Below are positions 7,359 through 16,413 of a stretch of DNA of 44,941 nt, piece after piece (the first letter of the stretch is position 1; each line of letters opens with the position of its first letter). Position numbers and translations under genes: made by a program. The notes under the pieces were generated by a model that saw only the letters and a program-made list of their open reading frames with translations, had not been told where the DNA came from and did no database searches. The stretch is from positions 1 to 44,941 of the forward strand of contig CAMDOM010000023.1 in the NCBI GenBank assembly GCA_945903645.1. Direction: 5' to 3'. The DNA comes from Chryseobacterium gleum (GTDB lineage Bacteria > Bacteroidota > Bacteroidia > UBA10329).

Positions 7359-9704
7359 ATGAAATACTTGGAGGAACTAAACCCACAACAGCGCCTAGCA
7401 GTTGAAAATACTGAAGGGCCAGTGATGATTATTGCAGGTGCGGGATCAGGAAAAACACGTGTGCTTACCTACAGGGTAGGACATTTGATGAACATAGGGG
7501 TAGATTCGTTTCGAATACTTGCCCTAACTTTTACAAACAAGGCTGCGAAAGAAATGCGTCATCGCATCGAAACCATGGTTGGCCCAGAGGCTAAAAACAT
7601 TTGGATGGGAACATTCCATTCCGTTTTCTCAAGAATTTTAAGAGCTGAAGCAGATAAAATCGGATACCCAACCAACTTCACTATTTACGACTCCGCAGAT
7701 TCCAAAAATCTTATCAGTGATATTTTAAAGGAGGAATCGTTAGACGAAAAAACGTACAAGACTTCAATGGTTTTGAGTAGAATTTCATCGGCTAAAACGA
7801 ATCTCATTTCAGCCAATGAATACTTGAGAAATGATCAAATTATTGCTGAAGACCGCATGAGCGCTAAGCCTCAACTAGGCGTGATTTTCAAGAAATATTC
7901 CGACCGATTATTCAAATCTGGAGCAATGGATTTTGATGATTTGTTGTATTGGACAAACGTTTTATTGCGGGATTTTCCTGATGTTCTGAACAAGTATCAA
8001 AACCGTTTTAAGTACATTATGGTGGATGAGTATCAAGACACCAACTATGCGCAATACCTAATTGTAAAACGTCTTGCAGCCAAATTGGAGAACATTTGTG
8101 TGGTGGGAGATGACGCCCAGAGTATTTATGCTTTCCGAGGCGCCAACATTGAAAACATCCTCAACTTCAAAAAGGATTATCCTGATGTGAAGGTTTTCAA
8201 ACTAGAGCAGAATTATCGAAGTACCCAACATATTGTGAATGCTGCAAACAGTGTCATCGCTCAGAATAAAGACCAATTAAAAAAAACAGTTTGGACTCAA
8301 AATGATGAGGGCGAGCGTATTAAAGTGATGCGCGCTTTAACCGACAATGAAGAAGGAATGATGATTGCCCGGTCCATATTCGAGACAAAAATGAACCAGC
8401 AAGCAAAGGAAAATGAGTTTGCAATTCTCTATAGAACAAACGCGCAGTCTAGAGCTTTGGAAGAAGGGCTTCGCAAAATGAACATTCCTTATAGAATTTA
8501 TGGTGGTCAGAGTTTCTACCAACGAAAGGAGGTGAAAGACTTGCTATCGTACTTCAGGTTGGTCATTAACCCAAAAGATGAAGAGGCTTTAAAACGGGTA
8601 ATTAACTACCCCATCAGAGGGATAGGAAAAACCACCTTAGAGCGTGCTGTAGTTTTGGCCAATGATTGGAATGTTGATTTATGGTCGGTAATTTCTAATC
8701 CGCAGGTTCGCGGAACAAATTTCAATACGGGAACAACTGCTAAGTTCGATCAATTCGCCATGATGATTCGAAGTTTTCAGATTGAATTAGCTAGTCTAGA
8801 TGCGTTTGAATTAGCTAGTAAAATTGCTGCTTCATCAGGAATATTAAAGGAATTGTACTCTGACCGTACACCCGAAGGTGTGAGTCGGTATGAGAACATT
8901 CAAGAACTACTTAACGGCATTAAAGAATTCGTGGAGGATACTCCAGGAGAAGACGAAGTAGTTGAAGAAGGCGCCAAATCTTTAGAGCGATTTACTGCGG
9001 ATGTTGCCCTATTAACAGATTCAGATTCCGAGAAAGACAATGAAAATATTAGTCGCGTTTCGCTGATGACCATTCATGCTTCGAAGGGATTGGAATTTCC
9101 TTACGTATTTATAGCTGGGTTAGAAGAAAATCTATTCCCATCGCAACTTTCCTTAAGTTCAAGAACCGACTTGGAAGAAGAACGTAGGCTTTTTTATGTG
9201 GCGCTAACCCGCGCGGAGAAAGAGGTTTCGTTGAGCTATGCGCTTAGTCGCTTTCGTTGGGGCCAATTGGTGCATGGCGAACCCAGCCGTTTCTTAGATG
9301 AAATACCAGAAATGTACCTTGACATGTCGGCTGCGATGAGTCGCGACTTACCGGAAAAAACTATACCTTCGCGGTCTTGGTCTTCAAAAACTGAGCCTAG
9401 TAAAAACCAAAATCCAACACCAAAGCCAAACAAACCAATGAAAGACCGGAATCTTACTAAATATGATGACAGCCGATTAGAGGGTGCGGTGGATAATACC
9501 TCTGGTAACAGCGGAAATATTGAAAAAATCGTGATTGGTACCCAAGTAATTCACGATAAATTTGGTAAGGGTCAAGTAATTGCAATGGAAGGCATTGCGC
9601 CCAACCTAAAAGCAACGGTTTTCTTTCAAGGTGCTGGGAATAAACAGTTGTTACTAAAATTCGCTAAGCTCAGAATCATCGGGCAAAGTAGAAATGAACT
9701 CTAA
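7359..9704 (+). CDS. pcrA: ATP-dependent DNA helicase PcrA/UvrD
   Basis: A 781-residue superfamily 1A helicase that unwinds DNA 3'-5' in nucleotide excision and mismatch repair and removes proteins from DNA. Motifs in order: Q-motif LNPQQRLAV (residues 7-15), Walker A AGAGSGKT (26-33), LTFTNKAAKEM, Walker B DEYQDTN (about 223), VVGDDAQSIYAFRGA, QNYRST, LMTIHASKGLEFPYVF, and EERRLFYVALTRA. A low-complexity linker (about 665-715) leads to the small C-terminal domain GTQVIHDKFGKGQV that PcrA uses to contact RNA polymerase. Length is usual. It overlaps the next gene by 11 bases. Confidence 0.95.
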   Translation: MKYLEELNPQQRLAVENTEGPVMIIAGAGSGKTRVLTYRVGHLMNIGVDSFRILALTFTNKAAKEMRHRIETMVGPEAKNIWMGTFHSVFSRILRAEADKIGYPTNFTIYDSADSKNLISDILKEESLDEKTYKTSMVLSRISSAKTNLISANEYLRNDQIIAEDRMSAKPQLGVIFKKYSDRLFKSGAMDFDDLLYWTNVLLRDFPDVLNKYQNRFKYIMVDEYQDTNYAQYLIVKRLAAKLENICVVGDDAQSIYAFRGANIENILNFKKDYPDVKVFKLEQNYRSTQHIVNAANSVIAQNKDQLKKTVWTQNDEGERIKVMRALTDNEEGMMIARSIFETKMNQQAKENEFAILYRTNAQSRALEEGLRKMNIPYRIYGGQSFYQRKEVKDLLSYFRLVINPKDEEALKRVINYPIRGIGKTTLERAVVLANDWNVDLWSVISNPQVRGTNFNTGTTAKFDQFAMMIRSFQIELASLDAFELASKIAASSGILKELYSDRTPEGVSRYENIQELLNGIKEFVEDTPGEDEVVEEGAKSLERFTADVALLTDSDSEKDNENISRVSLMTIHASKGLEFPYVFIAGLEENLFPSQLSLSSRTDLEEERRLFYVALTRAEKEVSLSYALSRFRWGQLVHGEPSRFLDEIPEMYLDMSAAMSRDLPEKTIPSRSWSSKTEPSKNQNPTPKPNKPMKDRNLTKYDDSRLEGAVDNTSGNSGNIEKIVIGTQVIHDKFGKGQVIAMEGIAPNLKATVFFQGAGNKQLLLKFAKLRIIGQSRNEL

Positions 9705-10566
9705 GTTCAACATTCTCCAAAAACTTTTTCCGAGGCAGACAATTTGGTGGGTTGAACTTTTAGGTTCTGCCTTCATTTTTGCTTCAGTTTATCTGCTGCT
9801 TTATATTACCTACCATGCTGCAACGGCTTCCGTTGCGGCCTACTTTGGATTGGAACCAATCCTATTTCTTGATAAAATCAGTTATGCCAATAGCAATGGT
9901 TGGTATCCTCACGCGGTTAAACGCGTTTTTGTTGTTGGCGCAATACTGATGGGAGTGTTAGGAGTGGTCTTCTACATATTATATGCCGCGCTTAGAAAGA
10001 CCTTCGTTTTTGTGCGCTTATTTATGCTTTGGACTAGCATAATTTCCTTTGGTTTATTAGCTCAACGGCTTGTAGGAGTGCTTATTTCGTTCAACTTTGA
10101 ATTTCGAAAACTTGGTGAAATAGGCTTTGAACTGGCTGTATTTGGAGCCTATATGTACTACCTGCCCACCACATTCTCAATGATGGCTTTCACAGGTTTG
10201 TTGCTGATGGTAGCCGTTGGATTTTTTGTGGGTAAACCCTTTCTTCAATCTGCATGGTCTTCTCTTCAAATTGGTGACGAGAAAAGCAGATTTAACTACT
10301 TAAAGTATCAAGTTATACTTCCATATTTCTTTGGGATGTTACTCGTCACGTTGATAATGTTTCCCTATAATATGATTTCCAATGTCATGGCATTTGCTTG
10401 CATTGGTCTTTGCTTAGTTTTTGCAATTGTAAGAGCAATGCTGCTAGGTCCAGTAGTAGTTCCTCGTCAAAAAAACTGGGAACGTTGGGCGCTTGTACCT
10501 GCTGCAATGTTAGTTGCAAGCATTCTATTCCTAAGAGTCGTTATGGCTTTAGGTATTCGTTTTTAG
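9694..10566 (+). CDS. Multispanning membrane protein of unknown function
   Basis: A 290-residue integral membrane protein. I count about seven hydrophobic segments (near residues 22-42, 70-95, 105-125, 145-180, 205-225, 230-250 and 265-285). Basic loops such as RPRQK-like GPVVVPRQKNWER lie between them. I recognise no family. The start overlaps the pcrA stop by 11 bases, so the two genes are very probably co-transcribed and translationally coupled, but no functional link is evident. The stop at 10566 lies five bases from the convergent end of the TonB-dependent receptor gene. Confidence 0.8.
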   Translation: MNSKFNILQKLFPRQTIWWVELLGSAFIFASVYLLLYITYHAATASVAAYFGLEPILFLDKISYANSNGWYPHAVKRVFVVGAILMGVLGVVFYILYAALRKTFVFVRLFMLWTSIISFGLLAQRLVGVLISFNFEFRKLGEIGFELAVFGAYMYYLPTTFSMMAFTGLLLMVAVGFFVGKPFLQSAWSSLQIGDEKSRFNYLKYQVILPYFFGMLLVTLIMFPYNMISNVMAFACIGLCLVFAIVRAMLLGPVVVPRQKNWERWALVPAAMLVASILFLRVVMALGIRF

Positions 10567-10571
10567 CCCAA

Positions 10572-12854
10572 TTAGATTGTCAACTTATATTGTAGTGTAA
10601 AACTACGTGGCGCCTCCATTATTCCTGGGCGCATAGAGAAGAATTCATTCGTGGCATTCTTCACAATAAAACCAACGGTTGAACGTTTTCCGATTCTGTA
10701 GAAAGCACGTGCATCTATGCGCCATATTCCGCTGCTATTAAGCTTACGATAGTCAGACACTCCAGGAAGTAGCGATTCAAATTCCGCGTCAATGCGATCC
10801 ATAAAGCTATTGTACTCAGCGTTAAATCCAAGCGTGAATTTCCATAAATCAAATTCCAAATCGGCTTTAAACACATTGGCTATGCGGTATTTTAATATAC
10901 TTTGCTGTTGAAGTGAATCTGGATTTGATATGCTGGTAAACAAGTTTTGCATGTACACATTCACATTAAGCTGAGTAGTATCATCTTCCAAATCTGCAGG
11001 GTAATTGAATGTGTAACCCACATACAACCGAACTGGAACTGGGCCAATATTTCCATCACCAGAAAGTCCTAACTCAATGCCTGCAACTCTCGCTCGACTT
11101 ACGTTTTGCGGTTTAAACCCAAGTCTAGACTCCCCATCAATATCATAAATTCCAATTGGATACTCAATCATATCCTCCATTTCCATCCAAAAGAGGGCAA
11201 CATCGGCATAAGCGTTCCATTTCGAAATTCGAAATCCTTGTTTTACGCCTAACTCAGCAGACCAACCGCGTTCTGGTTTCAACTCGGGCGTTGGAAATAT
11301 GTTAATTGGTCCCAAGCTAGCGTTAATGTACTTCTCTCCGATACTTGCAAATCGGAACGATTGACCAAATGAAGCACGGATGTTGGTTTTCTTCGCCACC
11401 TGATAATTAGCACCTGCTCGAAATATTGGCCCTGAGGCTTGAGTGCCTAGGCCTTGCACCACGTTCCACTCTCCGCGTACTCCAAAAAGCAGCGTAATTT
11501 TCTTTAAGAAATTCTTCTCTGCTTGAAGAAAAATAGCAGGGTTGTCTGTTACCGCTCTTTGTGGATAAAGTGAACTCATAGACCAAATGTGCTGATACTG
11601 AATACCAGTATTCAGCATAAAACCATACTTAAACTCCTTTTGCATTCTATAATCCATAAAAAATACATTGGAAGTGGATGGTCCTTCAAAATTCTCATCT
11701 CTCCGTTCAACACGAAAATAACGTGCGCGAAGGGTATGAATTCCCGCCTTTTCACCTACATATTGAATCCATGGATCATAATTCATAAAGGTGTATTTGT
11801 CTTGGCTACTGGTGCCGCTAAGTGGCTTAAACGCACCTTCTTGATTATTGGCCCAAAGAACAAAACGACCAGACTGTTGGTACTGAGCGTTTGCGTTTAA
11901 ACCATACGAAAGCCCCTTCACCTTTTTATTCTTTATGCGAGTTTTTACGTTTAACCGAAATGCTTGGCGCTGTCCACCTTGCAGGTAAGTAAGGTCAGAA
12001 CTTCCATGAGCTCCCACCACCAAATCGAAGTTTTTCCAACGATGGCGATGCGAGAAAAACACACCAGTAAATACTGGCGATGTGGATTTGTCCCACCATC
12101 TTGCCTCTTCTACTTTTGGATTGGAATACACACCTTGATATATACGAAATTCAGTTTCAGGCTTATCCTTGGCAAACCCAGTACGCACATTTATAACTCC
12201 ATTTATTGCTCCCGAACCATAAAGTGAGCTGCTCGCTCCTTTCACCACTTCAATTTGCTCAACCGTTTCCATAGGGATTGCACTCCATTGAATATCCTGC
12301 AAATCACCAGTTAGCAGTGGAATATCATCAATAACCAACTGAACCCTACTACCAACACCATAACTATATCCACTACCTCCACGAATAGAAACCTGACCAT
12401 CCAAAATGGTAACCCCTGGAACTCGACTCACGGCAGCTTTTAAATCAGGGGACGCGGTATTTTCAATCAAATACTCTTTTACCACGTCAATTGACACCAT
12501 TTCCTGGCTGATGGTTTTTTCATATTGGCTTCCTGTGACTACCACCACATCCATAGTTTTGGTTTCTACACCAATTTTTATGGCCAGTTTTAACTCCTCA
12601 TTTTTAGCCAAAGTCACTTCGCGCTCCAGTTTCTCATACCCAATAAAACTGAATGTGATTTTGTGCTTTCCCTCTGAAAGTTTCAATGCAAATGCCCCAT
12701 TCACATCTGTTACAGTACCCACGCCACCTTCAGCGATAATGTTTACGCCAATTAGCGTTTCGCCCGTGGCCCTGTCTGCCACTTTACCAGAAATGGTTTG
12801 TCCAAAAACCTGACTATCCAAAAGCATCAACAATAAAAATCCGAATAGTCTCAT
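10572..12854 (-). CDS. TonB-dependent outer membrane receptor
   Basis: A 760-residue outer membrane receptor. After a signal peptide (to about residue 18, VFGQ) there is a carboxypeptidase-regulatory-like domain (ISGKVADRATGETLIGVNI, then GAFALKL), then a plug domain (SRVPGVTILDGQVSIRGGSGYSYG, IEVVKGASSSLYGSGAINGVINVRT) and a 22-strand-type beta barrel ending FTLQYKLTI, with an aromatic-rich C terminus. Such receptors import siderophores, vitamin B12, nickel or sugars using energy from TonB; the substrate cannot be told from the sequence. No SusD partner is adjacent, which argues against a polysaccharide locus. A promoter lies at 12876-12905. Confidence 0.92.
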   Translation of the reverse strand: MRLFGFLLLMLLDSQVFGQTISGKVADRATGETLIGVNIIAEGGVGTVTDVNGAFALKLSEGKHKITFSFIGYEKLEREVTLAKNEELKLAIKIGVETKTMDVVVVTGSQYEKTISQEMVSIDVVKEYLIENTASPDLKAAVSRVPGVTILDGQVSIRGGSGYSYGVGSRVQLVIDDIPLLTGDLQDIQWSAIPMETVEQIEVVKGASSSLYGSGAINGVINVRTGFAKDKPETEFRIYQGVYSNPKVEEARWWDKSTSPVFTGVFFSHRHRWKNFDLVVGAHGSSDLTYLQGGQRQAFRLNVKTRIKNKKVKGLSYGLNANAQYQQSGRFVLWANNQEGAFKPLSGTSSQDKYTFMNYDPWIQYVGEKAGIHTLRARYFRVERRDENFEGPSTSNVFFMDYRMQKEFKYGFMLNTGIQYQHIWSMSSLYPQRAVTDNPAIFLQAEKNFLKKITLLFGVRGEWNVVQGLGTQASGPIFRAGANYQVAKKTNIRASFGQSFRFASIGEKYINASLGPINIFPTPELKPERGWSAELGVKQGFRISKWNAYADVALFWMEMEDMIEYPIGIYDIDGESRLGFKPQNVSRARVAGIELGLSGDGNIGPVPVRLYVGYTFNYPADLEDDTTQLNVNVYMQNLFTSISNPDSLQQQSILKYRIANVFKADLEFDLWKFTLGFNAEYNSFMDRIDAEFESLLPGVSDYRKLNSSGIWRIDARAFYRIGKRSTVGFIVKNATNEFFSMRPGIMEAPRSFTLQYKLTI

Positions 12855-12875
12855 ACTATATAATGTTTGAAGGCG

Positions 12876-12905
12876 CGAAAATAGAAAAGCCCTTCACAAG
12901 GCAAA
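12876..12905 (-). promoter_or_regulatory. Promoter of the TonB receptor gene, with adjacent inverted repeat
   Basis: On the minus strand TTTG (12905-12902), 18 bases, and TATTTTCG (12883-12876) give a near-consensus Bacteroidota promoter. Immediately upstream, 12909-12926 is an inverted repeat with perfect 6-base arms (ACAACT, six bases, AGTTGT), placed where an operator for a regulator could sit. That role is a guess. Confidence 0.45.
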
Positions 12906-12992
12906 TTGACAACTATCAGAAGTTGTAAAGCGCGAATGTTCATATCAGAATTTAGACGGTGGAGAATGATGATTATTCAGATGAAAAAAATG

Positions 12993-13000
12993 TAGATTTG
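12993..13000 (+). promoter_or_regulatory. -7 promoter box of the 13043 operon
   Basis: TAGATTTG is an exact match to TAnnTTTG, followed by CCCCCA, and leaves a leader of about 36 bases before the ATG at 13043. No clear TTG -33 element stands at the expected distance. Confidence 0.45.
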
Positions 13001-13042
13001 CCCCCATTCAAAAATTTTGAACTCACATCTTGAAATTCATCC

Positions 13043-13807
13043 ATGGGCAACGGATCAAAAAACTTAGGTAGATTATTCATTCCAGTAATTATGACTGTTT
13101 TAGGTCTCGCAGCAGTGTATTCTGCTTTAGCGGGTGGTCAAAACGTGTATTGGTTATTCGGGGGAGCATTAATAACAATTGTTGGGCTTTTTGCGGTATT
13201 AGTTATTCTAGACAAAGTACCAGCGGGAATTCAAAAAGTGTTGTTTTTTGCGTTCATACCATTGGCATTAGTTACTGCTTACTTCTCTTTCATTTCCATT
13301 GATGAACCAATGAAATTTGACATTGAAAAAAAGAAGCGCTACGCTGACGTGATTGAAAACATCAAGGTAATTCGCGACTGGCAGTTGGCCTATAAGTCGG
13401 TGAATAAGGTATATGCTCCGAATTTCGATTCCTTATTTCAGTTCGTAAATACTGGTGTATTTCCAGTAGTTCGTGCCCTAGGAACTGTTCCAGATACTTT
13501 GACTGAAGCAGAAGCTGTAAGACTTGGAATCGTTTCTCGTGACACGGTTATGGTTAGTGTTCGTGATTCGCTGTACAAGCTTGGTGGCGACATCAATGAT
13601 GTTCGATTTATCCCATACAGCAATAAAGTAGAATTCACAATGGCGGCAGGTATGGTTGAAAAAGGGCAAATGCAAGTCCCCGTTTTCGAACTTTTTGCAA
13701 GCAATGAGGACATTTTTCAAGACATTGAGCCTCTCTATTACAAAATAGAGGAAGGTATTAAAGTAGGTTCACTAACCGAGCCTTCTACCAGTGGAAACTG
13801 GGAGTGA
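13043..13807 (+). CDS. Membrane-anchored protein of unknown function
   Basis: A 254-residue protein with three hydrophobic segments in its first about 95 residues (near 11-30, 35-53 and 65-84) and a soluble C-terminal domain of about 160 residues (from IEKKKRYADVIENIKVIRDWQLAYKS). The soluble part resembles no enzyme I know; its start has the look of a pilin-like or sensor stalk helix (helix with RDWQLAYKSVNKVYAPNFDSL, like the start of type II secretion pseudopilins after their membrane anchor), which is only an impression. It starts a tight operon: its end overlaps the DUF3822 gene by 17 bases, which in turn overlaps rsmD. Confidence 0.75.
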   Translation: MGNGSKNLGRLFIPVIMTVLGLAAVYSALAGGQNVYWLFGGALITIVGLFAVLVILDKVPAGIQKVLFFAFIPLALVTAYFSFISIDEPMKFDIEKKKRYADVIENIKVIRDWQLAYKSVNKVYAPNFDSLFQFVNTGVFPVVRALGTVPDTLTEAEAVRLGIVSRDTVMVSVRDSLYKLGGDINDVRFIPYSNKVEFTMAAGMVEKGQMQVPVFELFASNEDIFQDIEPLYYKIEEGIKVGSLTEPSTSGNWE

Positions 13808-14654
13808 TTTAGCTAGTGTGCTTTCATTTAGAAAAGTTCTTCACCTTCTACCCGACAGGATAGAAGAACTCAACTCACCCGACCTATTCAATTTTCTTGA
13901 AATTGGTCGTTCTCATGTTTGCATTCTAGCGATAGACAGCAAGCAGCGTAAAGCACTTTCTTTCTCGAAATACGAGTTTCCTTTCAGCCTTCAAGATACA
14001 CGGTGGGCGGAATTAGTAAGTCAAGTTCTTACGGAGGTCAGCATTCAAAATTTTTCTGTGGCAGTGGTTGACGACTTACCGTGTACCATTATTCCTTCTG
14101 ATTTATTTCCTTCTGAGAAAAAAGACCTCAAGGCACTTATTACATTGGAAAATGGATTGATTCCGGATTCTACATTGATAGAAACCAACCTCGATAGTTT
14201 GGATGCGAATTGCGTGTTCGCACTTCCAAACGTTCTAAACAAGGTTATTCATTGTGAGAAAATAATCCCAGCTTTTGCCGCTTGGATGCCATCGTTAATT
14301 CGGAATCCAACCTCCACTCATATTCACGTTCACGTGTCAAATCAATCCTTTAGGTTGGCGTTACTCCAAGGTAAAGGCTTATTACTACACAACACATTTA
14401 ATTTTTCGGCCCATGAAGATGTGCTGTATTTTACTCTAGCGGCCCTAGAGCAATTGTCAATACTTCATAGCGAAACAACGCTCACGCTATATGGCAATGT
14501 GGCCAAAGGCGATCATTTACATTCGTTATTTACAAAATACATTTCCCAAGTTTATTTTGCTGAAAAGCCAACTGAATTAGGCTACAGCTATTCCTTTAAA
14601 GACCTTCCAAACCATATGAGTCCCTTTCTTTTAAACGCCCCAAAATGCGCATAA
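13791..14654 (+). CDS. DUF3822 family protein
   Basis: A 287-residue soluble protein matching the DUF3822 family, which in Bacteroidota commonly sits directly upstream of rsmD. Recognisable features are the N-terminal CILAIDSKQRKALSFSKYEF segment and the C-terminal LYFTLAALEQLSIL...LYGN segment; the overall shape (two similar halves, each with a beta-beta-alpha core and the pattern LTLYGNVAKGDHLHSLF) is like an actin/ASKHA-type fold, an inference. Start is GTG 13791; a second GTG at 13818 is possible, and there is no ATG in frame nearby. It overlaps the previous gene by 17 and rsmD by 10 bases. Confidence 0.75.
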   Translation: METGSDLASVLSFRKVLHLLPDRIEELNSPDLFNFLEIGRSHVCILAIDSKQRKALSFSKYEFPFSLQDTRWAELVSQVLTEVSIQNFSVAVVDDLPCTIIPSDLFPSEKKDLKALITLENGLIPDSTLIETNLDSLDANCVFALPNVLNKVIHCEKIIPAFAAWMPSLIRNPTSTHIHVHVSNQSFRLALLQGKGLLLHNTFNFSAHEDVLYFTLAALEQLSILHSETTLTLYGNVAKGDHLHSLFTKYISQVYFAEKPTELGYSYSFKDLPNHMSPFLLNAPKCA

Positions 14655-15196
14655 TAAGTGGCCGACTAAGAGGAAGAACCATCATTGCACCGCGCAATTT
14701 GCCTGTTCGGCCTACCACAGATATGGCCAAAGAAGGCCTTTTCAATATCATAGCAAACAGGTACGACCTTAGTGAAGTTAGAAGTTTGGATTTGTTTTGC
14801 GGAACGGGAAATATAAGTTTCGAGTTGCTAAGTAGAGGCGTGACGGATATTACGTGTGTGGACGGAAATGGTGGTTGCGCACAGTTTGTAAAGCAAACAT
14901 TAGAGAAATTTGAGTGCGAAAGGAGTAATGTAGTTCGTTCGGATGTGAAGCAATACATTTCTAGGGCCATCGGAAAATGGGATATAATATTTGCAGATCC
15001 TCCGTTTGAATACCTCGAGCACGCATCACTTGTAGAAATGATTCTTCACAAGAGACTAATTGCCGATGATGGTGTGCTTATCATGGAGCATCCTGCTTCC
15101 GTAGATTTGAGCCAAATCGTTGGTTACCAAAATACCCGTAAGTATGGTCGAATTAACTTTAGTTTTTTCGCTTCAGAAGCGAAGGAAGTAATCTGA
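14645..15196 (+). CDS. rsmD: 16S rRNA (guanine(966)-N(2))-methyltransferase RsmD
   Basis: A 183-residue SAM-dependent methyltransferase that modifies G966 of 16S rRNA. It begins with the family signature MRIISGRLRGR and continues RPTTDMAKEGLFNII, SAM-binding LDLFCGTGNISFE (about residues 56-68) and the catalytic motif DPPFEY (about 118). Usual length. It overlaps the DUF3822 gene by 10 bases and its 3' end overlaps the convergent trmN6 by 24 bases. Confidence 0.93.
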   Translation: MRIISGRLRGRTIIAPRNLPVRPTTDMAKEGLFNIIANRYDLSEVRSLDLFCGTGNISFELLSRGVTDITCVDGNGGCAQFVKQTLEKFECERSNVVRSDVKQYISRAIGKWDIIFADPPFEYLEHASLVEMILHKRLIADDGVLIMEHPASVDLSQIVGYQNTRKYGRINFSFFASEAKEVI

Positions 15197-15892
15197 AGTT
15201 AGACGCTTATACTCCTCGGTGTAACCACGCTGACCCGCTTTTTCTTCAAGCACAATAGTTTCTGCTCTCTGCTCACCAATAGGTTTGAAAGTGGTGAACG
15301 TAATGATATGGCGAATCACTTCGTGGTTAGGAAGTGGTGCCACATTGAGTTGCTGAGTCACGTAAAACCCAAACTTCTCCGCATTTTTCAAGAATACTAG
15401 CTGCTCAGTAACTGGGAATATGACGGCAAATCTTCCTGTAGGTTTTAATAACCGGGCCGCTTCGCGAAATAGAACTTCTGGAGATAGCCCAACCGTATGT
15501 TTCGCAAAATTCAAAACCGAATCTTTTGGCGGTTGGTCGTGTGTAAAAAACGGTGGATTGCACGTAATCAAATCATACACAGCGCTCTGCTCAGGTTTCC
15601 AATGCTCTAATCCATAACTGTGTGCATGAATATCTGAAAAACTGGACCATTGAAAATTTTGCGAGGCAATGGCTGCGGCACCTTCATTTATATCAATAGC
15701 ATCTACTTTAACTTTTGCCCTTTGAGCAACCATTAGAGCTACTAGTCCGCTTCCAGTGCCAATATCCAGTACTTCTTCTCCGTCATTTACCTCCGCCCAC
15801 GCTCCTAGTAACACTCCATCTGTGCCCACTTTAAAAGCATGGCGGTGATGGTAAATTCGAAACTTTTTGAACTGAAAATACGGTTCAGCCAT
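15173..15892 (-). CDS. trmN6: tRNA1(Val) (adenine(37)-N6)-methyltransferase
   Basis: A 239-residue methyltransferase of the YfiC/TrmN6 family. It shows FQFKKFRIYHHRHAFKVGTDG, the SAM-binding LDIGTGSGLVALM (about residues 41-53) and the N6-adenine catalytic motif NPPFF (about residue 112). It modifies A37 next to the anticodon of valine tRNA. It is the last gene of rpsP-rimM-trmN6, starting 8 bases inside rimM, so translation is probably coupled. Confidence 0.9.
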   Translation of the reverse strand: MAEPYFQFKKFRIYHHRHAFKVGTDGVLLGAWAEVNDGEEVLDIGTGSGLVALMVAQRAKVKVDAIDINEGAAAIASQNFQWSSFSDIHAHSYGLEHWKPEQSAVYDLITCNPPFFTHDQPPKDSVLNFAKHTVGLSPEVLFREAARLLKPTGRFAVIFPVTEQLVFLKNAEKFGFYVTQQLNVAPLPNHEVIRHIITFTTFKPIGEQRAETIVLEEKAGQRGYTEEYKRLTSDYFLRF

Positions 15893-16412
15893 TTAGATAA
15901 AGATCAACCAATCCCGCAGGAGCATCAACTATAATACGCTTCGTTTCCTCGTCAATTTGTTGAACAATACCATCAACCGCGGGAATTAGAATCTCTTTCC
16001 CTTTAAACTGAATCTCGAATACAGATTGATGCTGAAGTTCTAAAACACCCGAAACTTCACCAATATGGCCCAAGGACACATCTGTAACGGCAAAGCCAAT
16101 TAACGAATTCAAACCTATTTCTTCCTCGACAACGGTTAAATGCTGTTCATCGATAAACACTTCTTTGCCCACCATGCGCTCCGCAGCATCAATGGTATCT
16201 ATGCCTTCCAATTTCAAAACGATTGTGCTTCGGTCGGTATCAGGCTTTTCTGTTACAAAAAAAGGAACCGGTCCACCCTGCAACAGGATGAAGACCGGTT
16301 CATTGATATTTATTTCAGGAATTACTCCTTGAGTAAGCCTAACCTTTAACGCTCCTTTAAGTCCGTGGGGTTTTACAAAATACCCAAGAACTACAAGTTT
16401 GTTCAGGTTCAA
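15885..16412 (-). CDS. rimM: Ribosome maturation factor RimM
   Basis: A 175-residue RimM, which helps fold the 3' domain of 16S rRNA around S19 in the 30S subunit. The N-terminal domain starts VVLGYFVKPHGLKGALKVR; the C-terminal PRC-barrel has LNSLIGFAVTDVSLGHIGEVSGVLE and KEILIPAVDGIVQQID. I chose the TTG at 16412 (one base after the rpsP stop) because it gives the family length and N terminus; the longer open frame from TTG 16508 would run antiparallel in a shifted frame through the S16 tail and add a meaningless Leu/Gln-rich leader. No ATG is available in either position. Confidence 0.85.
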   Translation of the reverse strand: MNLNKLVVLGYFVKPHGLKGALKVRLTQGVIPEININEPVFILLQGGPVPFFVTEKPDTDRSTIVLKLEGIDTIDAAERMVGKEVFIDEQHLTVVEEEIGLNSLIGFAVTDVSLGHIGEVSGVLELQHQSVFEIQFKGKEILIPAVDGIVQQIDEETKRIIVDAPAGLVDLYLNG

Positions 16413-16413
16413 C

